Part shown: positions 50,158-59,633 of the stretch, one piece after another
Numbering within the stretch: the first letter of the stretch is position 1
How the letters are laid out: the number at the start of each line of letters is the position of its first letter
NCBI GenBank assembly: GCA_000648925.1
Contig: JFHF01000026.1
Span: 1-64,000 of the forward strand
Reading direction: 5' to 3'
Source: Caballeronia jiangsuensis
GTDB lineage: Bacteria > Pseudomonadota > Gammaproteobacteria > Burkholderiales > Burkholderiaceae
Length of the DNA stretch: 64,000 nucleotides
Made by a program: the position numbers and the translations under genes
Notes under the pieces: model-generated
Database searches by the model: none
The model's input: only the letters and a program-made list of their open reading frames with translations
Told to the model about the DNA's origin: nothing

Positions 50158-50436
50158 TCACTGCACGCAGGAAAGCTCGCTCCGGTACGCCGTCATGCCG
50201 AAGCGCTGAAGAATGAAATTCTCGACGACGAGCCGGATATCGGCTTCGCGCGGCCGCGTGCCCCAGCGGCTGTTTCCCGCCACCGACGCCACCGTGAACC
50301 ATGACTGCGGCGGAAACAATTCGACGCGCAACATGCCGCGTTCGAAGATCCTGAGACGCCCCGTATCGATATGAAACTCGGCGCTGACCGCGCCGCCCGG
50401 CATGCCGATGCTTGCCGTGATTGCCTTCACCTTCAT
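50158..50436 (-). CDS. Hypothetical protein, 92 aa
   Basis: A small soluble protein of unknown function with repeated short beta strands (MKVKAITASIGMPGGAVSAE, then LRIFERGMLRVELFPP) and a helical end (READIRLVVENFILQRFG). No signal peptide. It has a GAGAG ribosome binding site. It lies convergent to the HNH gene, ten bases apart. I recognise no family. Confidence 0.6.
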   Translation of the reverse strand: MKVKAITASIGMPGGAVSAEFHIDTGRLRIFERGMLRVELFPPQSWFTVASVAGNSRWGTRPREADIRLVVENFILQRFGMTAYRSELSCVQ

Positions 50437-50850
50437 GGTCTCGCTCTCTCAAAGTTCCGGCGCCGCGCGCACGTTTTTATCGTCTCGATGCGCGGGATAA
50501 CCTTATGACGCTCTTATCCGATCGGCTAGCCCCATTAAGCAGGGAGTCGAAAGAAGGGCGCACGATTGTCAAATTCTCCAGCAACGCAATTGCGCAGTCC
50601 TTTCGAAAGGCATAATCGCGCGGCCATTTCGGCAGAGATCTTCTTATAGGCATACAGTATCGGCGTTGCGTTTCGCCGCCGAAATATCGGCGCAATCGGC
50701 AAGTCGCCCGCAACGCGTGCGGTGCATGACGGCGACTGTTCGCTGCCGCACAAAAACGATCTCCTGACACGTCTCATCAGCCGGCCTTTTTGCATCGCGC
50801 CGGGGCCGGCTCGTTCACGAAAGATTCAAACCAAAGAGGGAAGCACAATC
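50437..50850. other. Intergenic region upstream of the alcohol dehydrogenase
   Basis: A 414-base gap between divergent genes, with no convincing coding frame. It is less GC-rich around 50500-50680. It presumably contains both promoters. I see no strong terminator, operator or riboswitch-like structure. Confidence 0.4.
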
Positions 50851-51909
50851 ATGCTGAAAGCGTATTCCTATGCAGCCGCCGCAGCCGACAAACCGCTCGG
50901 CCCGCTCGAAATTCAACGCCGCGATGTCGGTCCGAACGACGTGCGCATCGACATTCTGTTCTGCGGCGTGTGTCACTCCGATCTGCACATGGCGAGAAAC
51001 GAATGGGGCGGCTCGAACTATCCGGTCGTGCCGGGGCATGAGATCGTCGGACGCGTCGCGCAAGTCGGCTCGGACGTGTCGAAGTTCAAGGTCGGCGATC
51101 TCGCGGGCGTCGGCTGCATGGTGGATTCATGCCGCGTGTGCGCGTCCTGCCAGGAAGGACTGGAGCAGTTCTGCGACGGCCCCGATAGCTTCACGCAAAC
51201 CTATAACTCGCCGGACAAGAAGTCGGGCGGCTTCACGGCGGGCGGCTATTCGACGAGCATCGTCGTCGATGAGGCGTTCACGCTGAGCATCCCCGAAAAC
51301 CTCGAACTCGCGGCGGTCGCACCGTTGCTGTGCGCGGGCATCACGACCTATTCGCCGCTGCGCCACTGGAACGTTCAGAAGGGGCAGAAGGTCGGTATCG
51401 TCGGTCTCGGCGGCCTCGGTCACATGGGCGTGAAGATCGCCGCCGCAATGGGCGCGCATGTCGTGCTCTTCACGACATCGCCGGGCAAGATCGAGGATGC
51501 GAAGCGTCTGGGCGCGCACGAAGTCGTAATCTCGAAAGACGCGGATCAGATGGCGGCGCACGCGAACAGCTTCGACTTCATCCTGAACACGGTGGCCGCG
51601 TCGCACGATCTCGATCAGTTCATGGCGCTGCTCAAGCGCGACGGCACGATGACGCTCGTCGGCGCGCCGGAGCATCCGCATCCGTCGCCTTCGGTGATGA
51701 ACATGATCTTCAAGCGCCGCTCGCTCGCGGGATCGCTCATCGGCGGCATCGCGGAAACGCAGGAGATGCTCGATTTCTGCGGCAAGCACGGCATCACGTC
51801 GGACATCGAGATGATTCGCATGGACGAGATCAACACGGCCTACGAGCGCATGTTGAAAAGCGATGTGAAGTACCGCTTCGTGATCGACATGGCGACGATG
51901 GAGAAGTAA
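50851..51909 (+). CDS. Zinc-dependent NAD(P) alcohol dehydrogenase, CAD/YahK type
   Basis: A 352-residue medium-chain dehydrogenase. The catalytic zinc site is Cys41, His63 and Glu64 (FCGVCHSDLH; VPGHEIVG). The structural-zinc cysteines lie in GCMVDSCRVCASC plus the following cysteine in LEQFCDG. The cofactor loop is GIVGLGGLGHMGVK. The motif set is that of cinnamyl-alcohol dehydrogenases and YahK, broad NADPH-dependent aldehyde reductases. The ATG follows AGAGGG. It ends nine bases before the convergent LysR stop. Confidence 0.93.
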   Translation: MLKAYSYAAAAADKPLGPLEIQRRDVGPNDVRIDILFCGVCHSDLHMARNEWGGSNYPVVPGHEIVGRVAQVGSDVSKFKVGDLAGVGCMVDSCRVCASCQEGLEQFCDGPDSFTQTYNSPDKKSGGFTAGGYSTSIVVDEAFTLSIPENLELAAVAPLLCAGITTYSPLRHWNVQKGQKVGIVGLGGLGHMGVKIAAAMGAHVVLFTTSPGKIEDAKRLGAHEVVISKDADQMAAHANSFDFILNTVAASHDLDQFMALLKRDGTMTLVGAPEHPHPSPSVMNMIFKRRSLAGSLIGGIAETQEMLDFCGKHGITSDIEMIRMDEINTAYERMLKSDVKYRFVIDMATMEK

Positions 51910-51918
51910 GCGCGCGGT

Positions 51919-52815
51919 TCAGCGGGGCGCGTTCATCGTCGCGCGCATGCGTTCGACGAAGCGCTCCGTCACGGCGGGCAAGGTCCTGCCGCGCTTCTTC
52001 ACGATGGCGATCGGCCGCACGAACGCAGGATGGTCGATCGCCTTCACCACGAGCCCCGGCTCGGCGCGCACCTCGCGCGCGGTTTCCGGCAGGATCGTCA
52101 CGCCCAGACCGCCGCGCACCATCGCGACGGCGGTCATCATGTAGGTCGGTTCGCACGCGATATCGAGCGCTTCGCGTGTTTCGCTGAGCGCCGCATCGAC
52201 GACCGCGCGCACGCTCGTGCCCGGCGCGGTGAGCACGAGCGCAGAGCGGGTGAGATCGGCGAGGCTCACGCGGCGCTTCCTCGCCAGCGCATGTTCCTTC
52301 GGACACACCACGACGAGCCGATCCACGCCCGCGTGCAGCACTTCGAGCATCGGGTCGAGCACATCGCCGCCGGTCAGGCCGATATCCGCCTCTTCATTGC
52401 GCACGAGCGCATTCACGGTGCTCGCCACCACATCGCGAATCTGAAACACGACGCGCGGCACTTCGCGCTTCATGCCGATGATCAGTTCCGGCAACACGCT
52501 CGCCGCAAACGTAGGGAGGCACGCGATGCGGATCGTGCCGCTTTCTCCCTCGCCCATCGCGCGCGCATCGCGCAACACGTTCTCCATGTCGCGCAACGAC
52601 TTGCGCAAGAGCGGCAGCAACTCGCGCCCGGTCGGCGTCAGCGCGACATTGCGGCTATTGCGATCGAAGAGCCGCGCGCCGACCGCATCTTCCAGCCGGC
52701 GTATCTGCACGGTGAGCGCGGGCTGCGACAGATGCAGCCGTTCCGCCGCCCGCGTGAAGCTGCCCGCCTCGGCCACCGCGACGAGCGCGCGGATATCGCG
52801 AAGATTCAGATCCAT
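51919..52815 (-). CDS. LysR-family transcriptional regulator
   Basis: A 298-residue LysR protein: LRDIRALVAVAEAGSFTRAA, LHLSQPALTVQIRRLE at the recognition helix (about residues 27-42), and a two-lobed effector domain (ESGTIRIACLPTFAASVLP). It is divergent from the CitMHS carrier and AtuA-like genes, which it likely activates. An inverted repeat, TGAT-N7-ATCA, sits ten bases upstream of its start. Confidence 0.93.
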   Translation of the reverse strand: MDLNLRDIRALVAVAEAGSFTRAAERLHLSQPALTVQIRRLEDAVGARLFDRNSRNVALTPTGRELLPLLRKSLRDMENVLRDARAMGEGESGTIRIACLPTFAASVLPELIIGMKREVPRVVFQIRDVVASTVNALVRNEEADIGLTGGDVLDPMLEVLHAGVDRLVVVCPKEHALARKRRVSLADLTRSALVLTAPGTSVRAVVDAALSETREALDIACEPTYMMTAVAMVRGGLGVTILPETAREVRAEPGLVVKAIDHPAFVRPIAIVKKRGRTLPAVTERFVERMRATMNAPR

Positions 52816-52824
52816 TATGGTTTG

Positions 52825-52839
52825 TGATAGCTGCGATCA
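52825..52839. promoter_or_regulatory. Candidate LysR binding site
   Basis: TGAT-AGCTGCG-ATCA, a 15-base dyad matching the general LTTR box layout, in the 100-base gap between the LysR gene and the divergent CitMHS gene. Confidence 0.45.
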
Positions 52840-52915
52840 AATCATTTCAATTGTGTTATCGCCGCTTCGAACTTACTCTCGACTCCATCAAAAGACAATA
52901 TTCGGAGACAAGTTC

Positions 52916-54220
52916 ATGCTGCCGTTGCTCGGCCTCGCCACCATCGTCGTCCTGCTCGGGGCGATTCTCTCGAAGCGCATGTCGCCGCTCGTCGCGCTCA
53001 TCATCGTGCCGATCGCGGCGTCGCTGATCGGCGGCTTCGGCCTCTCGACGAGCAAGTTCGTCATCGACGGACTGAAGAGCCTCGCGCCCGTCGTCGGCAT
53101 GTTCGTGTTCGCGATTCTCTACTTCGGCACGATCACGGATGCGGGCACACTCGATCCGATCATCGACCGCATCCTGCGCGCCGTCGGCACGAAGCCGACG
53201 CGCATCGTGATGGGCACGACGCTGCTCGCGCTCCTGATCCATCTCGACGGCTCCGGCGCCGTGTGCTTTCTCGTCACCATTCCGGCGATGCTGCCGCTCT
53301 ACGAGCGCCTGAACATGGACAAGCGCGTGCTGGCGGCGGCTGTGTCGATGGCGGCGGGCATCAACTTCCTGCCGTGGACCGGGCCGATGATCCGCGCGTC
53401 CGCCTCGCTGCATCTGCCGATTTCCGCGCTGTTCAATCCGCTGATTCCGGTGCAGATCGTCGGCCTCGTGTTCGTGTTCGGCATGGCGTGGTGGCTCGGC
53501 CGCCGCGAGGAAAAACGCCTCGGTTATTCGAGCGCCAGCGGTTCGATCCCGCTGCCGAAGCGCGAACTCACGCCCGAGGAACAGGCGCTGCGCCGCCCGA
53601 AGAATTTCTGGTTCAACATCGTGCTGACGATCGTCGTGCTCGGCACGATGGTCGTGATGGGCGAGAAGATTCCGCCCGCGATCATGTTCATGGTCGGCCT
53701 GTGCATCGCGCTGATGGTGAATTACCCGAACGTCGACATGCAAAGAAAGCGCGTCGATGCCCACGCGCGCGCCGCGCTGATGATGGCCGGCATTCTGCTC
53801 GCGGCGGGCGTGTTCACCGGCATCATGCAGGGCAGCGGCATGCTCAAGGCGATGGCGCAGGCGGCAGTCGGCTTCGTGCCGCCCGCGATGGCCGGACACA
53901 TTCCGGTCGTGCTCGGTCTCTTGTCGATGCCGCTCTCGATGCTCTTCGATCCCGATTCGTTCTATTTCGGCGTGCTGCCGGTGATTGCAGAAGTGGCGTC
54001 GCAACTCGGCGTGCCCGCCGTGCATGTCGGCCAGGCCGCGCTGCTCGGCCAGATGACGACCGGCTTTCCCGTGAGTCCGCTCACCCCCGCGACGTTTCTG
54101 GTCGTCGGCTTGTGCGGCATCGATCTCGCGGATCATCAGAAGTTCACGTTCCCGCTGCTGTTCGGCGCCTCGATCGTCATGACGATCGCGTGCGTCGTGC
54201 TGGGCGTGTTTCCGCTTTAA
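52916..54220 (+). CDS. CitMHS-family citrate/tricarboxylate:proton symporter
   Basis: A 434-residue carrier of the CitMHS family with about twelve helices. It begins MLPLLGLATIVVLLGAILSKRMSPLVALIIVP and shows the family's HLDGSGAVCFLVTIPAMLPLYERL and LPWTGPMIRASASL segments and a C-terminal SPLTPATFLVVGL. Characterised members import citrate as a metal complex. Context with an AtuA-like enzyme suggests a related tricarboxylic or dicarboxylic acid. The start at 52916 has GGAGA; it lies 18 bases before the next gene. Confidence 0.9.
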   Translation: MLPLLGLATIVVLLGAILSKRMSPLVALIIVPIAASLIGGFGLSTSKFVIDGLKSLAPVVGMFVFAILYFGTITDAGTLDPIIDRILRAVGTKPTRIVMGTTLLALLIHLDGSGAVCFLVTIPAMLPLYERLNMDKRVLAAAVSMAAGINFLPWTGPMIRASASLHLPISALFNPLIPVQIVGLVFVFGMAWWLGRREEKRLGYSSASGSIPLPKRELTPEEQALRRPKNFWFNIVLTIVVLGTMVVMGEKIPPAIMFMVGLCIALMVNYPNVDMQRKRVDAHARAALMMAGILLAAGVFTGIMQGSGMLKAMAQAAVGFVPPAMAGHIPVVLGLLSMPLSMLFDPDSFYFGVLPVIAEVASQLGVPAVHVGQAALLGQMTTGFPVSPLTPATFLVVGLCGIDLADHQKFTFPLLFGASIVMTIACVVLGVFPL

Positions 54221-54238
54221 TCCATACCGGACGACGTC

Positions 54239-55597
54239 ATGAAAGACACCATCAGACTAGGCGCGGGCGCGGGCTATTCGGGCGACCGCATCGAGCCTGC
54301 CGTCGAGCTCGCGGAGCACGGCGCGCTCGACTATCTCGTGTTCGAATGCCTCGCCGAGCGCACGATCGCGATCGCGCAGCAGGCGCGCCGCAACGATCCC
54401 GAACTCGGCTACGACCCGCTGCTCGAAGCGCGCATGCGCGCGGTGCTGCCGGTCGCGGTGAAGAACGGAGTGCGCATCGTCTCGAACATGGGCGCGGCCA
54501 ATCCGCGCGCGGCGGCGAGAAAGACCGCGCAGATCGCGCGCGAACTGGGATTGCATGGACTGAAGATCGCCGCGGTCACCGGCGACGACGTACTCGATGC
54601 CGTCCTTCAATCGCGGCTGCGCTTCGAGGAATCCGGCGACGATGTGAGCGCGTATGCGGACCGCATCGTCTCGGCGAACGCGTATCTCGGCGCGGCGCCG
54701 ATCGTCGATGCGCTCGCAGCGGGCGCGGATATCGTGCTGACGGGACGTGTCGCCGATCCATCGCTGTTCACGGCGCCGCTCATCCACGCGTTCGGCTGGC
54801 CGATGGACGACTGGAACACACTCGGGCAGGCGACCGTCGTCGGTCATTTGCTCGAATGCGCGGGGCAGGTGACGGGCGGCTACTTTGCCGATCCGGGCTA
54901 CAAGGATGTCGGAAATCTGGCGCGTCTCGGCTTTCCGATCGGCGAAGTGAGCGCGGACGGCGCGGTCGTCGTGACGAAGGTGCCGCACGCGGGCGGCTGT
55001 GTGACCGAAGCGACCTGCAAGGAGCAACTGCTCTATGAGATTCACGATCCGGGCCGTTACTTTCAGCCGGACGTGGTCGCGGATTTCACGCAGGTTCGCG
55101 TGATGCGGGAATCGCACGACCGTGTGCGTGTGACGGGCGGATGCGGCAAGCCGCGCACCGATACGCTCAAAGTCTCCGTCGCCTATGCCGACGGCTACAT
55201 CGGAGAAGGCCAGATTTCCTACGGCGGTCCGGGCGCGGTGGCACGCGCGCGGCTCGCGCTCGATATCGTGCGCGAGCGGCTCGCGATCACGGGCGTCGAT
55301 ACGAGCGAGCTTCGCTTCGACCTGATCGGCGTGAACGCGCTATACGGCGACACGCTCGCTTCTCAGCACGACGAACCGTACGAAGTGCGTGCGCGCGTCG
55401 CGGGCCGCGTATCGAACGCGAAGGAAGCGGCGCGCATCGGCAACGAGGTCGAAACGCTCTACACCAACGGCCCGGCGGGCGGCGGCGGCGTGACGAAGGC
55501 GACGCGCGAGGTCATCGCGGTGCAGTCCGTGCTGCTCGCGCGCGAGCATGTGAAACCCGTTTTCGAATTCGTGGAGGCAAGCGATGAAACTGCGTGA
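54239..55597 (+). CDS. AtuA-like (DUF1446) protein
   Basis: A 452-residue protein of the acyclic-terpene-utilisation AtuA family. It shows RLGAGAGYSGDRIEPAVELAEHG at the N-terminus, RIVSNMGAANPRAAA, GADIVLTGRVADPSLF and TYFADPGYKDV-like blocks. AtuA is needed for citronellol growth in Pseudomonas, but its reaction is not settled, and the rest of the atu genes are absent here. The partner carrier is a tricarboxylate type, so the substrate is probably a polar acid. The stop overlaps the next gene by 14 bases. Confidence 0.85.
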   Translation: MKDTIRLGAGAGYSGDRIEPAVELAEHGALDYLVFECLAERTIAIAQQARRNDPELGYDPLLEARMRAVLPVAVKNGVRIVSNMGAANPRAAARKTAQIARELGLHGLKIAAVTGDDVLDAVLQSRLRFEESGDDVSAYADRIVSANAYLGAAPIVDALAAGADIVLTGRVADPSLFTAPLIHAFGWPMDDWNTLGQATVVGHLLECAGQVTGGYFADPGYKDVGNLARLGFPIGEVSADGAVVVTKVPHAGGCVTEATCKEQLLYEIHDPGRYFQPDVVADFTQVRVMRESHDRVRVTGGCGKPRTDTLKVSVAYADGYIGEGQISYGGPGAVARARLALDIVRERLAITGVDTSELRFDLIGVNALYGDTLASQHDEPYEVRARVAGRVSNAKEAARIGNEVETLYTNGPAGGGGVTKATREVIAVQSVLLAREHVKPVFEFVEASDETA

Positions 55598-55907
55598 ACT
55601 GGCGCACGGCCGCACCGGCGACAAGGGCAACACGCTGAACGTGTCGGTGATCTGCTTCGACGCGAAGCACTACGCGCATTTGCGCGCAGCACTGACGCCC
55701 GAGCGCGTGAAAGCGCATCTCGCCGATGTCGTGAAGGGCGATGTCGTGCGATACGAATTGCCGCATCTCGGCGCGTTCAACTTCGTGCTCGGTCATGCGC
55801 TCGGCGGCGGCGTCACGCGATCGCTCGCGCTCGACGCGCACGGCAAGTCGATGAGTTCGGCGCTGCTCGATATCGAAATCGATACGAAAGCAGGCGATCT
55901 TTCGTAG
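55584..55907 (+). CDS. AtuA-like ferredoxin-fold domain protein
   Basis: A 107-residue protein: MKLRELAHGRTGDKGNTLNV, then YELPHLGAFNFVLGHALGGGVTRSLALDAHGKSMSSALLDIEI. This is the small domain that in many AtuA-family proteins is fused to the C-terminus of the DUF1446 domain. Here it is a separate gene whose start overlaps the larger gene by 14 bases, with a GGAGG ribosome binding site, so the two products very likely form one complex. Confidence 0.88.
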   Translation: MKLRELAHGRTGDKGNTLNVSVICFDAKHYAHLRAALTPERVKAHLADVVKGDVVRYELPHLGAFNFVLGHALGGGVTRSLALDAHGKSMSSALLDIEIDTKAGDLS

Positions 55908-56110
55908 GAAGAAATACCTGACCCGTGGCGTACTTCAGATGTTGGGAAAGCTAACTGTTTAGGTAAAAAACGCCGCTCAACTATGGACAAAAACTCGCCA
56001 ACTGCTAGCATGACGTTCTCGTTAGACTTTTTTACATTTTAGTTGTCTTTAGGTTCTAAGCGCCTGAATACAATCGAAATTGTTAAAGATTGTGCAATCG
56101 CCGGGACCTA
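55908..56110. other. AT-rich promoter region of the wecB-nfr locus
   Basis: A 203-base gap of markedly low GC, with runs such as TTTTTTACATTTTAG around 56028-56042. It separates the AtuA operon from wecB and presumably contains the exopolysaccharide promoter. I see no clear -35/-10 pair or terminator. AT-rich leaders of this sort are frequent targets of H-NS-like proteins. Confidence 0.45.
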
Positions 56111-57313
56111 ATGAACACGAAGCGAAAAACGATACTTTCCATTTTTGGAACGCGGCCCGAAGCCATCAAGATGGCGCCCCTCGTAAAGGCGCTGGAAGCG
56201 GAACCCGGTATTCGTTCCGTCGTGTGCGTGACCGGCCAGCATCGCTCGATGCTGAAGCAAGTGCTGGATCTGTTCGACATCACGCCGCATCACGATCTCG
56301 CGGTCATGTCGGAGAACCAGACCCTGAACGGGCTGGCTTCGCGCCTCATCGCATCGATCGATGACGTCATCACAAAGGAGAAGCCGGATCGCGTGCTCGT
56401 GCATGGCGACACGACCACCGCGACGGCGGGCGCGCTCGCCGCGTTTCATCGGCGGGTGCCTGTCGCGCACGTCGAGGCGGGCTTGCGCACCGGCGACATG
56501 AGCAGCCCGTGGCCGGAGGAAATGAACCGGCGCTTCGTCGATGTCGTGAGCGACATGATGTTCGTCCCGACCTCGCGTTCGCATGCGAATCTCGTGAAGG
56601 AAACGCTGCACGGACGCGCGTTCGTCACCGGCAACACGGTGATCGACGCGCTGCACTCCGTCACGAAGCGCATCGATTCGCAGGACGCATTGCGCCGCAC
56701 GCTCGATGCGCGCTTTCCGTTTCTCGATCCATCGAAGCATCTGATTCTCGTCACCGGCCATCGGCGCGAAAGTTTCGGCCGCGGCCTGCGCGATATCTGC
56801 GCGGCGCTGGTGCGCCTCGCGAAGCGTCGCGACGTGCAGATCGTCTATCCGGTCCATCTGAATCCGAACGTACGTGCGACGGTGATCAGCGCGCTCGGCG
56901 GCGCGCCCAACGTGTTTCTCATCGAGCCTGCGGACTATCTCGGCTTCGTGCGGCTCCTGCAGCGCGCGACGCTCGTGCTGACCGATTCCGGCGGCGTGCA
57001 GGAAGAAGCGCCCGCGCTCGGCAAGCCCGTGCTCGTGATGCGCGAAGTCACCGAGCGTCCCGAGGCCATCGACGCGGGCACCGCCATGCTCGTCGGCACG
57101 GACAGCGACGCCATCGCCGCGACGGTGCATCTGCTTCTCGACGACACGGACGCACGTGCTGCGTTCTCCCGCAACGTCAATCCGTACGGCGATGGACGAG
57201 CCTCGGCGCGTATCGTCGCGGCGCTCGCGGGCCGTCCCTTCGAGGAATTCCGACCCGTCACGCCGCGCGGAGCGAACAATGCGGCGCGTGTCGCGCGCGA
57301 GGCGTTCGCCTAG
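56111..57313 (+). CDS. wecB: UDP-N-acetylglucosamine 2-epimerase (non-hydrolysing)
   Basis: A 400-residue WecB-type epimerase: FGTRPEAIKMAPLVKAL at residues 12-28, VHGDTTTATAGALAAFHRRVPVAHVEAGLRTGD, VTGHRRESFGRG and DSGGVQEEAPALGKPVLVMR, all hallmarks of the UDP-GlcNAc/UDP-ManNAc epimerase. It supplies UDP-ManNAc in the cytoplasm. Its location directly upstream of a BcsB-like gene, nfrB and nfrA indicates that ManNAc is the sugar polymerised by NfrB. The ATG at 56111 is favoured; the ribosome binding site is weak. Confidence 0.93.
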   Translation: MNTKRKTILSIFGTRPEAIKMAPLVKALEAEPGIRSVVCVTGQHRSMLKQVLDLFDITPHHDLAVMSENQTLNGLASRLIASIDDVITKEKPDRVLVHGDTTTATAGALAAFHRRVPVAHVEAGLRTGDMSSPWPEEMNRRFVDVVSDMMFVPTSRSHANLVKETLHGRAFVTGNTVIDALHSVTKRIDSQDALRRTLDARFPFLDPSKHLILVTGHRRESFGRGLRDICAALVRLAKRRDVQIVYPVHLNPNVRATVISALGGAPNVFLIEPADYLGFVRLLQRATLVLTDSGGVQEEAPALGKPVLVMREVTERPEAIDAGTAMLVGTDSDAIAATVHLLLDDTDARAAFSRNVNPYGDGRASARIVAALAGRPFEEFRPVTPRGANNAARVAREAFA

Positions 57314-57404
57314 TCCTTCGGCTGCACACGCATAGCCTGTCGCGCGACGTGCATGTGCCTTCGCGGCCATCCCGGCACGTTGCGTCAACTTCGAGTCATT
57401 CAAC

Positions 57405-59633
57405 TTGGTCAACGACATCTTCAAGCGGCGCGGCCTGCGTGCCGTTCTGGCTTCAATCGCGCTGTTCGCGGGTCTCCAGCATGCAGCCTTCGGCGCGGCC
57501 ACGACGGACACCGGCATCGCCGGCGCGCTCGGACGGCTCGGTGCCGACGTGCCGGAAACGCGCACCGTGACCTTGCGACAGCTCGGCCTCATCGAAAGCG
57601 TGACGCTCAACGCGCCCGACACGCGCCGCGAGTTCTTCCTGCCGGTGCCCGCCGGCGTGCCGATCACCGACGCCGCACTGCAATTCGACGGCGGCTATGT
57701 GCGCGGCGACGGCGGCCGCGTGACGATGCTCGTTTCGCTCGATGGTTCGCCCGTGCTCGCGCGCGCGTTCACGCAGGATGCGGGCGGCGTGTCGGTCAAT
57801 CTCGGCGTCGATGGCGCGGCGCGTTCCACTGGTTTCGTGCGCATGGGCCTCGGCTTCGCGTCGGTGGTCAGCCAGGGCGAGTGCGCGGATCAGACGGCCA
57901 TCGGCAACGTGCTGCGTGTCGATCCGACGACGCGGCTCACGTTCCGCTTCAATCCCGCCGACGTGCAGGACCTGCGCACCGCATGGAGCGCGCTGCCGTA
58001 CGCGCCGGTGCTCGCGGTGTCGGGCCGCAAGCTGTCGACGAACGCATTCGACACCGCCTGGCGCACCGATGCGCTGCTGCAACGAGACGGCAAGCGCCCC
58101 GTGATGCAGGCGCTTCCCTCCGTGGGCGATACGGTCGATCTCGCGGGCCTCGACGTGCCCGCGCCACTGCGTAGTGTTCCCGCGTTCGCCGCGCTGGCGG
58201 CGGGCGGCAAACATGCGATCGCCGACGACGCGGAACTCGGCGCGCTCGTCGCGCTCGGCGCACGCGCGGCGTTCGGCCCGGACGTGGCCGTCGCCGACGA
58301 AACGATGCGCAAAGCCATCGACCGCGCGCTCGACGCATTGCGCGCGCAGGTCGCGAGCACATCGGGCGATGCGCTCGCCGCCTTCGACGCATGGCGCAGG
58401 CAGACCGCGTCGCAATTGACCTCGCCGCTCGCGCCGGGCGAAGTGCGCGTCGCGCATGTGGGCGGCCGCGCGATGATCGTCGTCGGCGACACGCGCGGCA
58501 TCGGCGCGCTCGCGCACGGCTGGCGTCCCATCGACGTATCGAATCGCGTGGTCGTGCATCGCATCGACGTGGCGCAGCAAACGCGCGGCGACACGATCGC
58601 GCTGTCCGATCTCGGCGGCGATCCGCGCAGCGTCGATGTGCAGACGGCCGCGTCCTGGGATGCGCGCTTCGATCTCGCCGCGGCGTCCGGCAACGGCCGT
58701 TTGCCGGAGCAGGTGGTGCTCGATCTCGCGGCATCGCCGACGCTTTCCAATGGCGGCGCGACCGCCACCGTGTACTTCAACGACGTGATGATCGGCGCGA
58801 AGCTCATCAACGTCGATGGCGCGCGTCAGCGTCTCGTCGCGCCGATTCCGCGTTACGCGCTCGCGCGCACCAACGATTTGCGCGTGACCTTCCGCCGCCA
58901 GCCCGACGGCGGCTGTCAGGCGCGTCAGACGTATCCCGTCGCCGTGCTGCCGTCGAGCCATCTGCGTCTCGCGAAAGGTACGCCCGACAACACCTTCGCG
59001 GGCATGGCGGCGCGCTATGCGTCGTCGGCGACGGTGTACGTGCCGCGCGCCTATCTCGACGATGCCCTGAACAGCGTGCCGCGCCTCGCCGTGCTGACCG
59101 GCGCGGCGGGCATCGCGCCGGTCTCGGCGAAATTCGCGGTGAGCGCGGGAGACGCCGCCGCGCAGCCCGACGGCCCGTTCCTCGCCGCCGACGTCAAACT
59201 CGCCGACGAGAAGAATCCCGCCGTGTATTCGGCCGAGCGTCTCTCGCTCACATCGCCCGCGGGCGACACGCTGCTCGACATGTCGGGGCTCTCGCGCGTC
59301 GCGGTGGTGAGCGTCGCGAGCGCGGGCGGCGAGAGCGGCCTCGTGTATCGATCGGCGGGCGCGGCGCCGGTGCTGACCGACAAGCTGCAGCTTTCGCGCG
59401 GCAATATCGCCGTGGTCGACGGCAGCGGCGTGCTCAAACAGTTCGACACGGTCAATCCGGAAGAGATGACCGACGAGCCCGCGTCGAGCGCCGACTGGGT
59501 CACGCGGCATTGGGCGCGCTGGGGCATTCCGGCCGTGCTCGTGGTGCTGCTGCTCGCGCTGATCGCGCTCGCGGGCCACGCGCGCCGCAGACATCGCAAC
59601 GCCCGCGCCAGCGACGACGAGGATCGCGCGTGA
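57405..59633 (+). CDS. BcsB-like periplasmic polysaccharide synthase subunit
   Basis: A 742-residue exported protein resembling the cellulose synthase regulatory subunit BcsB. It has a signal peptide (about residues 1-31, ending HAAFGA), repeated jelly-roll/flavodoxin-like modules (TVTLRQLGLIESVTLN; ATATVYFNDVMIGAKLINVDG; DGPFLAADVKLADEKN) and a single C-terminal membrane helix (GIPAVLVVLLLALIALAG) followed by a basic tail. BcsB guides the nascent polymer through the periplasm next to the synthase. Here the synthase partner would be NfrB, whose start overlaps this stop by one base. The apparent start is the TTG at 57405. Confidence 0.83.
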   Translation: MVNDIFKRRGLRAVLASIALFAGLQHAAFGAATTDTGIAGALGRLGADVPETRTVTLRQLGLIESVTLNAPDTRREFFLPVPAGVPITDAALQFDGGYVRGDGGRVTMLVSLDGSPVLARAFTQDAGGVSVNLGVDGAARSTGFVRMGLGFASVVSQGECADQTAIGNVLRVDPTTRLTFRFNPADVQDLRTAWSALPYAPVLAVSGRKLSTNAFDTAWRTDALLQRDGKRPVMQALPSVGDTVDLAGLDVPAPLRSVPAFAALAAGGKHAIADDAELGALVALGARAAFGPDVAVADETMRKAIDRALDALRAQVASTSGDALAAFDAWRRQTASQLTSPLAPGEVRVAHVGGRAMIVVGDTRGIGALAHGWRPIDVSNRVVVHRIDVAQQTRGDTIALSDLGGDPRSVDVQTAASWDARFDLAAASGNGRLPEQVVLDLAASPTLSNGGATATVYFNDVMIGAKLINVDGARQRLVAPIPRYALARTNDLRVTFRRQPDGGCQARQTYPVAVLPSSHLRLAKGTPDNTFAGMAARYASSATVYVPRAYLDDALNSVPRLAVLTGAAGIAPVSAKFAVSAGDAAAQPDGPFLAADVKLADEKNPAVYSAERLSLTSPAGDTLLDMSGLSRVAVVSVASAGGESGLVYRSAGAAPVLTDKLQLSRGNIAVVDGSGVLKQFDTVNPEEMTDEPASSADWVTRHWARWGIPAVLVVLLLALIALAGHARRRHRNARASDDEDRA

